From CAYMQB01 sp964392665 (lineage in GTDB: Bacteria; Hydrothermota; E44-bin80), in contig CAYMQB010000014.1 in assembly GCA_964392665.1 (NCBI GenBank), positions 1 through 49,148 on the forward strand: DNA of 49,148 nt, given 5' to 3'. Positions 22,237 through 30,582 of this stretch are shown here, piece by piece (the stretch's first letter is position 1; each line of letters begins with the position of its first letter). The notes under the pieces are model-generated. The model made no database searches, was not told the origin of the DNA, and saw nothing but the letters and a program-made list of their open reading frames with translations. Both the position numbers and the translations under genes were made by a program.

Positions 22237-25044
22237 ATGAAGAAAGAAGGTAGAAAGAAAGAAAAAGGTTTACAACCGGCTAATCTACTGAAAAATGTTT
22301 CGCTTTACATTCCCGATATTGTGTACTCCGAGATCACAAAGAGAAAAAACGCGCTGGTTGACGGCATTACAAAAGATTGTTCAATACTCATAGCCGATAT
22401 TACCGGATTTACATCGCTTTCCGAAAGGCTCTCCAGAATTGGCAAGGAGGGCGCTGAGGAAATTACGGAGATTGTAAATGGGTACTTCTCGAACTTATTG
22501 GACATAATATTTAAGTACAAAGGTGATTTGTTTCACTTCAGTGGAGATGCGCTTTCGGTTTTTTATTATGCAGAGACAGGGAAAAAGAATGATAGCGAAA
22601 TGAGAGCACTTCTATCTGCGTGGGAGATGAAAAGAAAGTTGGTTAAATTCGGACACATCGAAACATCGCAGGGCACGTTTCCTATTAAAGTTCATATTAC
22701 GCTTCACACGGGTAAGGTGAAATTTATTCAAGCAGGTATGAAAGATGCCGGTTTGTTTGTTTTTGCTTGCGGAAAGACAACAAATGAGATTGCAGCTTTG
22801 GAAGCGAAGGGTAAATCCGGGGAAGTAGTAATGAGCGACATATTCTACAGATTTGTGAAGAAAAATGTCAAGGTCGATAAGAAAACTGGTTGTTACCTGC
22901 TTGGTGATGTGAAGGTCAGTTTGGAAATTAAGAAAAGTCGCAAAAAACGAATATTATCAAAGAAAAGGGATTCTTTACTCAAAAAAATAGAGGCAGTAAA
23001 ACCATTCGTAAACCCAGTTCTCTTTGGCAAAATCAGCGGAAAGAAATCCTTGGATGTATGGAGTGAACATAGAAAAGTTACGACTATGTTTATCAATTTT
23101 GAAGGATTCGATTTCGATAAGGATAGAAGCGCAGTTACAAACTTACAGAGGTATTTTTCGGAACTCGAAACAATTGTGGAAAGGTATGATGGTTCCATTG
23201 ATAAAGTAGATTTCGCCTCCATTGGATGTAATGTAATGGTTCTCTTCGGTGTTCCTTTTGCACATGAGGATGACGAAGAAAGGGCGGTATTATGTGCATT
23301 CGATTTACTTGCAGGTGTGTGGTCTCAGGCTTTGAAAATCAAAATGCGAATTGGAATCAATTCAGGTTATGTTTTTGCTGGAAATGTTGGTTGCCAGCAG
23401 AGAAGAGAATATACAGTGATGGGAGACGAGGTTAATCTTGCTGCAAGACTGTTAAGCAAGGCAAAGGAAAGTGATATTATCGTTTCTCATAGTGTTAGAA
23501 ATAAGGTTAAAAACAGTTTTCAACTTACATCCAAAAAGGAAGTTAAAATTAAGGGGAAGAAAAAACCAGTTAAGATTTTCAGAGTTACGCACAGAAAAGA
23601 AAAATCCAGTCCCAAGGATACACTAACAGGAGGGGAATCGAGAACTCTCGTTGGTAGAGACAGGGAGATGAAAAGACTTCAAAGAATGATCAAGAAGGTT
23701 GAAAAAGGAAAGGGCTATATACTTAGGATATCCGGAGAAGCTGGTGTGGGTAAATCGAGAATTACAAGAGAATTCATAGACTTATGGTCAAAGAAGAAGT
23801 TCAAATATGCAGCTGGAAATTGTCAATTCTATGGAAAACCAATTTCCTATTTACCCTGGATTGAGCTTCTGGCCTCTTATGTGGGGATTGATGAGAATGA
23901 TAAGGATGAGAAAAATCGGAAGAAGATCGAGGGTTTCCTACGAAAGGTAAATCCATCTCTGGTTGAATGGTCACCCGTTATTGGAGAATTTCTTGGAGTA
24001 AATATTGAAGAGACAAAATTGACGAGTTCTATAGATGCGAAGTTGAGAAAGCAAAGATTATTTGATATTATACTCGAGGTTCTTTCCTTTTCCAAAAAGC
24101 CATTACTTCTCATTCTTGAAGATTTTCACTGGGCGGATTCAGCTTCTTGTGAACTATTGAATTATGTTGGCAGAAATATTGCAAATATCCCAATCTTTTT
24201 GCTGATAGTTACGAGGCCTGTCAAGGAAGAACCAGGGTTTAAGAAATACGAAAACTATAGGGAAATAATCCTCGAAGAATTGAACCAAGAAGAGATTCGA
24301 GCATTGGTTGCTTCCTTACTCGGGACTTCTAACATCGAAGTAAAATTCCTTGCCTTCATAAGAAAGGAAACTCAGGGTAATCCTTTCTATGTTGAAGAAT
24401 TGGTAAAATCGCTTATGGAGAGATCGTTTCTAAGGAGAGTATTGGGGAAATGGATTTTTCCAGAAGACATTAGCGAATTGCAGGTACCTGACACGATTCA
24501 AGGGATAATTATGAGTCGTATTGACAGATTGCCAACCACTGTTAAACAAGCACTGGTAACGGCTTCCGTAATTGGTAGAGAATTTGACTATTCAACGCTT
24601 GAGCGAATATTCACCGAAGATAGGAAAAGGTTGAAAGGATACTTATCTTCCCTGGAACGGCTCGACCTTTTACAATACCGGAGAATGGAAAAAGAGCATA
24701 AATACATTTTTAAGCATATTTTAACCCAGGAAGTTGCATATGACAGTCTTTCCTATAAAAAGAAAAGAGACCTTCACCTGAGTGTTGCAAACTTCATCGA
24801 AAAAAAGAAAAGCAGAGATATAGAAGAAGTTCTTGGTATACTGACACATCACTTTTATAAAGGGAGAGATTGGGAAAAAGCCTTCTACTACTCGATAGAA
24901 GCAGGGGACAAGGCAAAGAAAGGTTATGCAAATATTGAAGCACTAAATTACTACGATAGAGCACTTGAAATATTGGATAAGATGAAGAAAAATGGATTAC
25001 TCGAGAAAATATGGAAAAGAATCAAGAGTGAACTTCGAGCATGA
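22237..25044 (+). CDS. Class III adenylyl/guanylyl cyclase with two cyclase domains and a STAND-type AAA ATPase
   Basis: This 935-residue protein has two class III cyclase domains (about 45-215 and 280-450), an AAA/STAND ATPase (about 470-800; Walker A G-E-A-G-V-G-K-S near 500, Walker B L-L-L-I-L-E-D-F-H-W-A-D) and a short TPR-like end. Domain 1 has both metal Asp (A-D-I-T-G-F, Asp54; S-G-D-A, Asp104) but lacks the N-x3-R motif. Domain 2 has Asn287 and Cys331 where metal Asp should be, but keeps Lys323, Thr393 and N-L-A-A-R (Asn400, Arg404). The order and the split active site match, as I recall it, mammalian soluble adenylyl cyclase. ATG 22237 has GGGGAG six bases upstream. The product would be cAMP (or cGMP); a cNMP-binding protein lies at 8235-8588. 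Confidence 0.9.
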   Translation: MKKEGRKKEKGLQPANLLKNVSLYIPDIVYSEITKRKNALVDGITKDCSILIADITGFTSLSERLSRIGKEGAEEITEIVNGYFSNLLDIIFKYKGDLFHFSGDALSVFYYAETGKKNDSEMRALLSAWEMKRKLVKFGHIETSQGTFPIKVHITLHTGKVKFIQAGMKDAGLFVFACGKTTNEIAALEAKGKSGEVVMSDIFYRFVKKNVKVDKKTGCYLLGDVKVSLEIKKSRKKRILSKKRDSLLKKIEAVKPFVNPVLFGKISGKKSLDVWSEHRKVTTMFINFEGFDFDKDRSAVTNLQRYFSELETIVERYDGSIDKVDFASIGCNVMVLFGVPFAHEDDEERAVLCAFDLLAGVWSQALKIKMRIGINSGYVFAGNVGCQQRREYTVMGDEVNLAARLLSKAKESDIIVSHSVRNKVKNSFQLTSKKEVKIKGKKKPVKIFRVTHRKEKSSPKDTLTGGESRTLVGRDREMKRLQRMIKKVEKGKGYILRISGEAGVGKSRITREFIDLWSKKKFKYAAGNCQFYGKPISYLPWIELLASYVGIDENDKDEKNRKKIEGFLRKVNPSLVEWSPVIGEFLGVNIEETKLTSSIDAKLRKQRLFDIILEVLSFSKKPLLLILEDFHWADSASCELLNYVGRNIANIPIFLLIVTRPVKEEPGFKKYENYREIILEELNQEEIRALVASLLGTSNIEVKFLAFIRKETQGNPFYVEELVKSLMERSFLRRVLGKWIFPEDISELQVPDTIQGIIMSRIDRLPTTVKQALVTASVIGREFDYSTLERIFTEDRKRLKGYLSSLERLDLLQYRRMEKEHKYIFKHILTQEVAYDSLSYKKKRDLHLSVANFIEKKKSRDIEEVLGILTHHFYKGRDWEKAFYYSIEAGDKAKKGYANIEALNYYDRALEILDKMKKNGLLEKIWKRIKSELRA

Positions 25045-26183
25045 GAAAGATTGAAAAATCGGCTGAATTCCTCTTTTACTTTTTCTTTGCCTCGCTTATT
25101 TTCTCGAATACGCTTGCTCAAACTCTGGCAATAGTTCTTATTACTCTATGGATTGTCAGGTGGATTGTAACTCGGAAGTTCGTAAGAAACCCTCTTGATT
25201 TGCCTGTTGTTATTTTCCTTTTTATAAGGACTGTTTCCTGCTTTTCATCCATTAACAGGGCAGTAAGTTTTAGGGAATTATATGGCCATATCTTCTTTTA
25301 TCTTATATATTTTGCTTTTACCAATCTATTGAAAAAGGGCAGAGAGAATGCGCTCATCTATCGATACACCGCAATCCTTATTTATTCGGGAGTGGTTTCA
25401 TCTATTTACGGGAGTTTGTTTTTCTTCTCGCATAATTTCATTGTGAAAGCACAATCGACGGCAGGTGGTATTACGAGATTTTCTGAATACACGATGATCG
25501 TTTTCTGCCTGGCATTTGTGCTTTCTCACAGGAAAAATATTTTTCCCTCTAAGATTGTTGCCTATCTTAGTATCGGGTTCTTAGGGATTGGACTTATTTT
25601 TGCTCAGGAAAGAGCCCAGTGGTTAGGGATTGCTCCTGTAGTATTAGTTGAAGGACTGAAAAACAAAAGGTGGATGCTTGGATATGTGGTCGTGGTTTTT
25701 GGGGCATCTATTCTTTTCCTGACAAATTTGCGGAAGAGAGTAATTTCACTGCTGCATCCACTTTCCAATACTTCCGGTCGACTTGTAATATGGCGTGGTG
25801 CGAGAGGACTGCTCTTTAAAAGACCTTTGCTTGGTTTTGGTCCGAACACCTATTCCGATGTTTCACCGTTCCTTAATGACAGAGGTTCATGGCATTCGGA
25901 CTATTTGCAGATTTATATGGAAAGCGGAATCCTTGGTTTTGTGAGTTATATTTTTCTCAGTTTTATGCTTTTTTTACGTTGTGTCAGAATTTGCAGAGAT
26001 AAGAGAAATAAGGACATAGGTTTTGCAATCCTATTTGCGCTGGTGTCAATGTACACGGCAAGCTTTTTTAGCGGTCATATTCAGGAGCCCATTATCAATC
26101 CTTTGTTTTTTTCCCTTATAGGTTTTGTGTCGGTTCTTAGTCGGCGAAGTGGAGACTTTTATCGCGAAATGGAAAAGTCTTGA
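25041..26183 (+). CDS. O-antigen ligase/polymerase family membrane protein (Wzy_C)
   Basis: The 380-residue protein has about ten hydrophobic segments and the Wzy_C/WaaL signature: R-A-Q-W-L-G near 193, then G-R-L-V-I-W-R-G-A in a large loop, and G-F-G-P-N-T-Y followed by W-H-S-D-Y-L-Q-I-Y-M-E-S-G, which holds the conserved His-Ser-Asp group. Such proteins join or polymerise polysaccharide on the periplasmic face, including LPS core ligation and exopolysaccharide polymerisation. It overlaps the cyclase gene by the four bases ATGA, so translation is coupled. Why a cyclase and a glycan ligase are coupled is not evident. Confidence 0.87.
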   Translation: MRKIEKSAEFLFYFFFASLIFSNTLAQTLAIVLITLWIVRWIVTRKFVRNPLDLPVVIFLFIRTVSCFSSINRAVSFRELYGHIFFYLIYFAFTNLLKKGRENALIYRYTAILIYSGVVSSIYGSLFFFSHNFIVKAQSTAGGITRFSEYTMIVFCLAFVLSHRKNIFPSKIVAYLSIGFLGIGLIFAQERAQWLGIAPVVLVEGLKNKRWMLGYVVVVFGASILFLTNLRKRVISLLHPLSNTSGRLVIWRGARGLLFKRPLLGFGPNTYSDVSPFLNDRGSWHSDYLQIYMESGILGFVSYIFLSFMLFLRCVRICRDKRNKDIGFAILFALVSMYTASFFSGHIQEPIINPLFFSLIGFVSVLSRRSGDFYREMEKS

Positions 26184-26208
26184 CATAAAAAAGAATTATT
26201 GTTATGGT
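26180..26208 (+). promoter_or_regulatory. Promoter upstream of the aldehyde dehydrogenase gene
   Basis: TTGACA (26180-26185) and TATGGT (26203-26208) are 17 bases apart. The -35 box overlaps the stop of the upstream ligase gene, and the leader to 26341 would be about 125 bases. Confidence 0.5.
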
Positions 26209-26340
26209 TCAAGGCATAAGGCAATGTGGCTTATTGTTTTGCTTTAGTATGTAAGAATAAAACTGATGATAGTTTTTAGAGGGTTGTTAAGAACTGGGGG
26301 TGACAGAATATTTACGAATTGGCAATGAGAAGGAGGTAAG

Positions 26341-27837
26341 ATGGCACAGATTTACAAGAATTTCATAGATGGAGAGTGGGTTGAATCGGAGTCAAAAAGA
26401 ACCTTTGAGAACAGGAATCCTGCTAACTGGGATGAGGTAATCGGTGTGTTTCCAAAATCGACAGCAAAAGATATAGATAAAGCAGTTAAAGCTGCAAAGA
26501 AAGCATTCGATTCCTGGAAGAAAGTACCTGTGCCCAAAAGAGGGGAAATACTTGGAAGGTGCGGAGATCTAATGGTAGAAAAGAAGGAAAAGCTCGCAAA
26601 ACTTGAAACCAGAGAGATGGGTAAAGTTATAAAAGAAACAAGGGGAGATGTGCAGGAAGGGATAGATACAGCCTACTATGCTTTTGGTGAAGGTAGAAGG
26701 TTCTTTGGAATAACTTCTCCTTCGGAACTAACGAACAAAATGTGTTACACTGTAAGAGTCCCCATAGGGGTGGCAGGTTTGATTTCACCCTGGAACTTTC
26801 CAATGGCTATTCCTTGCTGGAAGACGATACCTGCACTTCTTTCAGGTAATGCAGTAGTTATCAAGGCGGCAAGCGATACACCAGCAACTGCGACAAAGCT
26901 CGTCGAATTGCTTGTAGAGGCAGGTATTCCCGAAGGCGTTGTTAACATAGTTCATGGAGCGGGTAGTGAGATAGGAGAGGCTTTGCTCGCTCATTCCGAT
27001 ATCGGTGTGATTTCATTCACCGGTTCTTCAGCTGTGGGAAGCAGAATTGCAGAAGTTTCAGGAAAGACACTTAAAAGGGTATCTTTGGAATTGGGAGGAA
27101 AGAATGCACAAATTGTTATGACCGATGCAAATCTAGAGTTAGCTTTAGAAGGTGTTCTCTGGGGAGCATTTGGAACAACCGGGCAGCGATGCACGGCAAC
27201 TTCAAGATTGATACTCGATGAGAAAATTTACGATAGATTCATAGGTATGTTACTCGACAGGGTAAAGAAGCTCAAGATAGGTAACGGTCTTGATGAATCC
27301 GTTGAGATGGGACCTGTTATCAATAAAGCTCAGAGGGATGTTATTCATAATTACGTGCAGATAGGCAAAAAAGAAGGAGCAAAACTCGCAGTTGGTGGTG
27401 AATTTTATGAAGAAGGAGATTGCAGTAAGGGATGGTTCTATAAACCTACGGTGTTCAAGGATGTTAAACCAGGGATGAGAATCGAGCAGGAAGAGATCTT
27501 TGGTCCTGTGCTTTCGGTCATTAAATTCAGCAGTTTTGATGAAGCTATTAGGATAATGAATGACACAAAATATGGGCTTTCCTCCTCCATATATACACAG
27601 GACGTGAATCTTGCAATGAAGGCTGCTCGCGATATAGAGGCAGGTATAACATATATTAACGGTCCAACCATCGGTGCTGAATGCCACCTTCCTTTTGGTG
27701 GAGTGAAGAATACAGGGAACGGACACAGAGAAGGAGGCTTAACCGTCTACGATATTTTCTCTGAGATAAAGACGGTCTATGTAGATTATTCGGGAAAACT
27801 GCAGAAGGCGCAGATAGATACAACTGTGGAGAAGTAG
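26341..27837 (+). CDS. NAD(P)-dependent aldehyde dehydrogenase (ALDH7/AASADH-like)
   Basis: The 498-residue enzyme has every ALDH landmark: S-P-W-N-F-P (about 145), general base L-E-L-G-G-K (Glu250), catalytic Cys284 in T-G-Q-R-C-T-A and E-I-F-G-P-V. The segment G-A-E-C-H-L-P-F-G-G-V-K-N-T-G-N-G-H-R-E-G-G is close to the family 7 group (alpha-aminoadipic semialdehyde dehydrogenases), so lysine breakdown or osmolyte oxidation are possible; the substrate cannot be fixed from sequence. A strong AAGGAGG lies five bases before ATG. It has its own promoter and is not in a tight operon. Confidence 0.93.
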   Translation: MAQIYKNFIDGEWVESESKRTFENRNPANWDEVIGVFPKSTAKDIDKAVKAAKKAFDSWKKVPVPKRGEILGRCGDLMVEKKEKLAKLETREMGKVIKETRGDVQEGIDTAYYAFGEGRRFFGITSPSELTNKMCYTVRVPIGVAGLISPWNFPMAIPCWKTIPALLSGNAVVIKAASDTPATATKLVELLVEAGIPEGVVNIVHGAGSEIGEALLAHSDIGVISFTGSSAVGSRIAEVSGKTLKRVSLELGGKNAQIVMTDANLELALEGVLWGAFGTTGQRCTATSRLILDEKIYDRFIGMLLDRVKKLKIGNGLDESVEMGPVINKAQRDVIHNYVQIGKKEGAKLAVGGEFYEEGDCSKGWFYKPTVFKDVKPGMRIEQEEIFGPVLSVIKFSSFDEAIRIMNDTKYGLSSSIYTQDVNLAMKAARDIEAGITYINGPTIGAECHLPFGGVKNTGNGHREGGLTVYDIFSEIKTVYVDYSGKLQKAQIDTTVEK

Positions 27838-28087
27838 GTATCAGGAACCATGTGATTGGAAGAATGGTGCAAAGGACAAAGAATAAGAAATGCAGAGAAG
27901 TAGCGGAAGGCCTCCGATACTGGAGAAAAGATGTTATGCTGAGTAAACAGAAGTTATTGACTTAGAAAGAATATAATTTAGAGGATGCGCTCGCAATGAT
28001 TCAAAAAGTAATAAACAGATGAAATGCTATAGACGGATAGAGGAAATTACTAATTTGTGAGTTACGAAACTATGAAAAGGAGGGAAT

Positions 28088-28660
28088 TTGCATACTGTAA
28101 AATCACTCGCGACTAAAAGGATACTGATACGAAGAGACATTACGATGTTTTTTGGTAGTTTTATTTTTGCCTTGTTCATTACAATGGGAGCTTTTGTTTA
28201 TATCCCCTTGCCCTTCACTCCTGTTCCCATCACTCTTCAGGTGCTTTTTGTGCTTCTGGCAGGAGTTATATTGGGAGAAAGGTTTGGTACGCTTTCCATG
28301 TTGCTATACACAGGGGCAGGAGCAATAGGCTTTCCTGTCTTTGCCGGTGCCGTTGGGGGAATTTCTGTCGTTCTTGGACCAACTGGAGGCTACATAGTGG
28401 GTTTTCTTGTTGCCCCATTGATAATTTCTGCTATAATAAAAAAAATAGGGAAGGGAATTGTTGCAACCTCACTTGCGATGTTGGCAGGATTGTTTGTGAT
28501 TTATCTCTTTGGCGTAGTCCATCTTTCTGTCTTTCTTGCGAATGGGTTTGGAACAGCGGTCAAACTCGGAGTAATTCCTTTTGTTGCGGGTGACCTGGTC
28601 AAAATAGCTCTTGGAGTTATTTTGGTGCATTCAGTATGGAGGAAAGCTTGGAATTCTTAA
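28088..28660 (+). CDS. bioY: Biotin ECF transporter S component BioY
   Basis: BioY is the membrane substrate-binding subunit for biotin uptake, working with an energy-coupling module or alone. The 190-residue protein has six membrane segments and the BioY signature: P-V-P-I-T-L-Q-V-L-F-V-L-L-A-G, G-P-T-G-G-Y-I-V-G-F (about 93-104) and the closing F-V-A-G-D-L-V-K-I-A-L-G. No EcfA/EcfT genes are in the window, so it relies on a shared module or functions solo. TTG 28088 has AGGAGG four bases away. The next gene starts 25 bases before the bioY stop in another frame. The 250-base gap upstream holds no recognisable gene. Confidence 0.92.
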   Translation: MHTVKSLATKRILIRRDITMFFGSFIFALFITMGAFVYIPLPFTPVPITLQVLFVLLAGVILGERFGTLSMLLYTGAGAIGFPVFAGAVGGISVVLGPTGGYIVGFLVAPLIISAIIKKIGKGIVATSLAMLAGLFVIYLFGVVHLSVFLANGFGTAVKLGVIPFVAGDLVKIALGVILVHSVWRKAWNS

Positions 28661-29193
28661 AGATTTTTCCGGAATTATCTCTTGTAAAAGACGAGAGTCT
28701 TGGTAGGAAAGTGCAGAAAGTTTGGCAAAAAGCAATGGATATTGGAACTTGGAAAGAAAAGGATTTGTTCAGCATACCGTTCACACTATTGATACCTGAC
28801 ACAACGGTTAATATTGTTGAACATACCAGAGCAGTCACGAATGTCGCATTAAAGATCGCCAAAACGTTGAAAGACATTTACAGAAATATGATAATAAACG
28901 AAGATTTTCTCATTGCAGGAGGATTGTTGCATGATGTAGGCAAATTATTGGAGTATGAATGCACAGAAGGGAGTTTCAAGAAGTCAACAACAGGTAACTT
29001 ACTCAGACATCCTATAAGTGGTGCAAATCTTGCAAGTATTTTCGAACTCCCTTCAGAGGTCATTCATATTATATATACACATTCAAAAGAAGGTGATAAT
29101 TATGAGCGCACAATCGAAAGTACTATTATTCACTACTCCGATTTCATTAACTTCGAGACACTGAAAGAAGTCTTTGATGTCAAAAAACAATAA
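28636..29193 (+). CDS. HD-domain phosphohydrolase
   Basis: The 185-residue protein has the HD metal motif in order: V-E-H-T-R-A-V (first His), G-G-L-L-H-D-V-G-K (the His-Asp pair, about 96-100) and R-H-P-I-S-G-A, with a later D-F-I-N-F from the fourth position. Such domains hydrolyse phosphate esters of nucleotides or signals. It overlaps bioY by 25 bases and the JAMM gene by 17, so these products are probably made together. Its real substrate is unknown; it does not carry a GYP motif. Confidence 0.85.
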   Translation: MEESLEFLKIFPELSLVKDESLGRKVQKVWQKAMDIGTWKEKDLFSIPFTLLIPDTTVNIVEHTRAVTNVALKIAKTLKDIYRNMIINEDFLIAGGLLHDVGKLLEYECTEGSFKKSTTGNLLRHPISGANLASIFELPSEVIHIIYTHSKEGDNYERTIESTIIHYSDFINFETLKEVFDVKKQ

Positions 29194-29734
29194 AACAAAA
29201 AGGAAACAAGTTATCATAAAGGAACGTGCTTTCTGGTCAATGGTACTTTCCGCTATTGAGGTTTATAATTATGAGACTCTTGGACTTTTGCTCGGTTTGA
29301 AAGGTGGTAACAAATTCATTATAGAGTATGCGATACCTTTTCAGACTGCCGAGAAAGCAAAAACCTGGGTTAGCCCAAATGAAAGAAGAGTTTCAAGGGT
29401 TAAGGAAATCGTGCACCTTATTCCAGTAGACGTCATAGGAGATTATCATTCACATACGGAACTCGGAGATGAAAAAGCGCGTGCTATTCCGAGTGGTGAT
29501 GATATTGCAGATATGGAGAAAGGAAATGTCTATTTGATTATTGCAGTTAACGAGTGTAAAAGGAGAGTTGAATGGAAAAATAACTATGATGGCAGTATTT
29601 CTGGAACACTCGGGAGGTTTCACATCCGCATGGCCGCACATGAGTTCGTACAAAAAGGCAGGCTCTATTACAAGAAGGTAGAAATGTTCTGTCCTTCCGC
29701 CGTGGGTTTGAAGGGGTATTCTCTGAGAGGGTAA
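29177..29734 (+). CDS. JAMM/MPN-type zinc metalloprotease-like protein
   Basis: The 185-residue protein has a complete JAMM zinc set: Glu33 in E-T-L-G-L-L-L-G, His91-Ser-His93 in G-D-Y-H-S-H-T, and Ser106/Asp109 in P-S-G-D-D-I. The spacing from the second His to Ser is 12 residues, longer than the usual 7. JAMM enzymes remove ubiquitin-like or C-terminal peptide tags; in bacteria some process sulfur-carrier or CBASS-type partners. No ubiquitin-like, E1 or E2 gene is seen here. ATG 29177 is chosen over the TTG three bases before it. It overlaps the HD gene by 17 bases and the PHP gene begins one base after its stop. Confidence 0.75.
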   Translation: MSKNNKTKRKQVIIKERAFWSMVLSAIEVYNYETLGLLLGLKGGNKFIIEYAIPFQTAEKAKTWVSPNERRVSRVKEIVHLIPVDVIGDYHSHTELGDEKARAIPSGDDIADMEKGNVYLIIAVNECKRRVEWKNNYDGSISGTLGRFHIRMAAHEFVQKGRLYYKKVEMFCPSAVGLKGYSLRG

Positions 29735-29735
29735 G

Positions 29736-30542
29736 TTGGTAGATTACCATATACATACGATATTTTCCTGCGATTCACAGCTTAAGCCAGAAATGGTTTG
29801 TACTCGAGCAATTGAGATGGGTTTCGAGGAAATTGCATTTACTGAACATCTTGATCTCGACCCGAAAGATGAGGGTTATGGTTTCTACGATTACAAGGCT
29901 GTTTCCAAGAAGATTGAAGAGCTACGGGTAATCTATGCAGGAAAGTTGAAGATAAAGAAAGGATTGGAAGTAACTTACCAGAAAGAGAGGGAGGAAGAGA
30001 TAAAGGATTTCGTTTGCGGTAAGAACTACGATTTTGTTATTGGTTCGGTACATCTTGTAGGTGATTTCGATATTTCCCAGGAGAATGGAACCAAGAAATA
30101 TTGCAGGAAGATGGGCAGAAGGAAAGCGTATATTTCATATTTTGAAGTTACCCGAAACCTTGCGGCAAGTGGTATTTTTGATTCTTTGGGTCACCTGGAG
30201 ATGATTAGAAGATATGCTATTAAATACATTGACGATTATTCATACAATGAATTCAAGGAACAAATAGATGACATACTAAAAATGCTTGTGGAAAAAGGAT
30301 TGGCACTGGAAGTTAATACATCTGGAATCAGACACATGCCTGAGACGACTTATCCACGAGAGGAAATAATAAGAAGATTTTTGGAAGTTGGCGGCAAGTT
30401 TCTCACTATTGGTTCCGATGCCCATCTACCAGAACATATTGGATACAGGATACAGGAGGAAATGGTTTTGCTCGGGAGCATGGGCGTTGATGAGATCACA
30501 ATTTTCAACAGAGGAAAGAGAAAGTTTAAGAAAGTGCTATAA
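29736..30542 (+). CDS. PHP-domain phosphoesterase (histidinol-phosphatase type)
   Basis: The 268-residue protein starts with the PHP metal motif D-Y-H-I-H-T and contains F-T-E-H-L-D, G-S-V-H-L-V, S-L-G-H-L-E-M and G-S-D-A-H-L-P-E-H-I-G, which together give the three-metal site of HisJ/HisK-type histidinol phosphatases. The nearest function is histidinol-phosphate dephosphorylation, but no his gene is nearby and many PHP proteins act on other phosphate esters or nucleic acids. TTG is the start; it comes one base after the JAMM stop. Confidence 0.87.
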   Translation: MVDYHIHTIFSCDSQLKPEMVCTRAIEMGFEEIAFTEHLDLDPKDEGYGFYDYKAVSKKIEELRVIYAGKLKIKKGLEVTYQKEREEEIKDFVCGKNYDFVIGSVHLVGDFDISQENGTKKYCRKMGRRKAYISYFEVTRNLAASGIFDSLGHLEMIRRYAIKYIDDYSYNEFKEQIDDILKMLVEKGLALEVNTSGIRHMPETTYPREEIIRRFLEVGGKFLTIGSDAHLPEHIGYRIQEEMVLLGSMGVDEITIFNRGKRKFKKVL

Positions 30543-30582
30543 CAAAACGGTTCAAAGCTCGCAATGATAGAGGGAGAATTAT

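Noticed and set aside
27955..27977. Promoter TTGACT..TATAAT before bioY
   Set aside because: The boxes are only nine bases apart, too close for sigma-70.
28636..30542. CBASS-like or ubiquitin-like defence island
   Set aside because: A JAMM enzyme is present, but no E1, E2, ubiquitin-like protein, CD-NTase or effector is seen near it; the class III cyclase is unrelated to CD-NTases.
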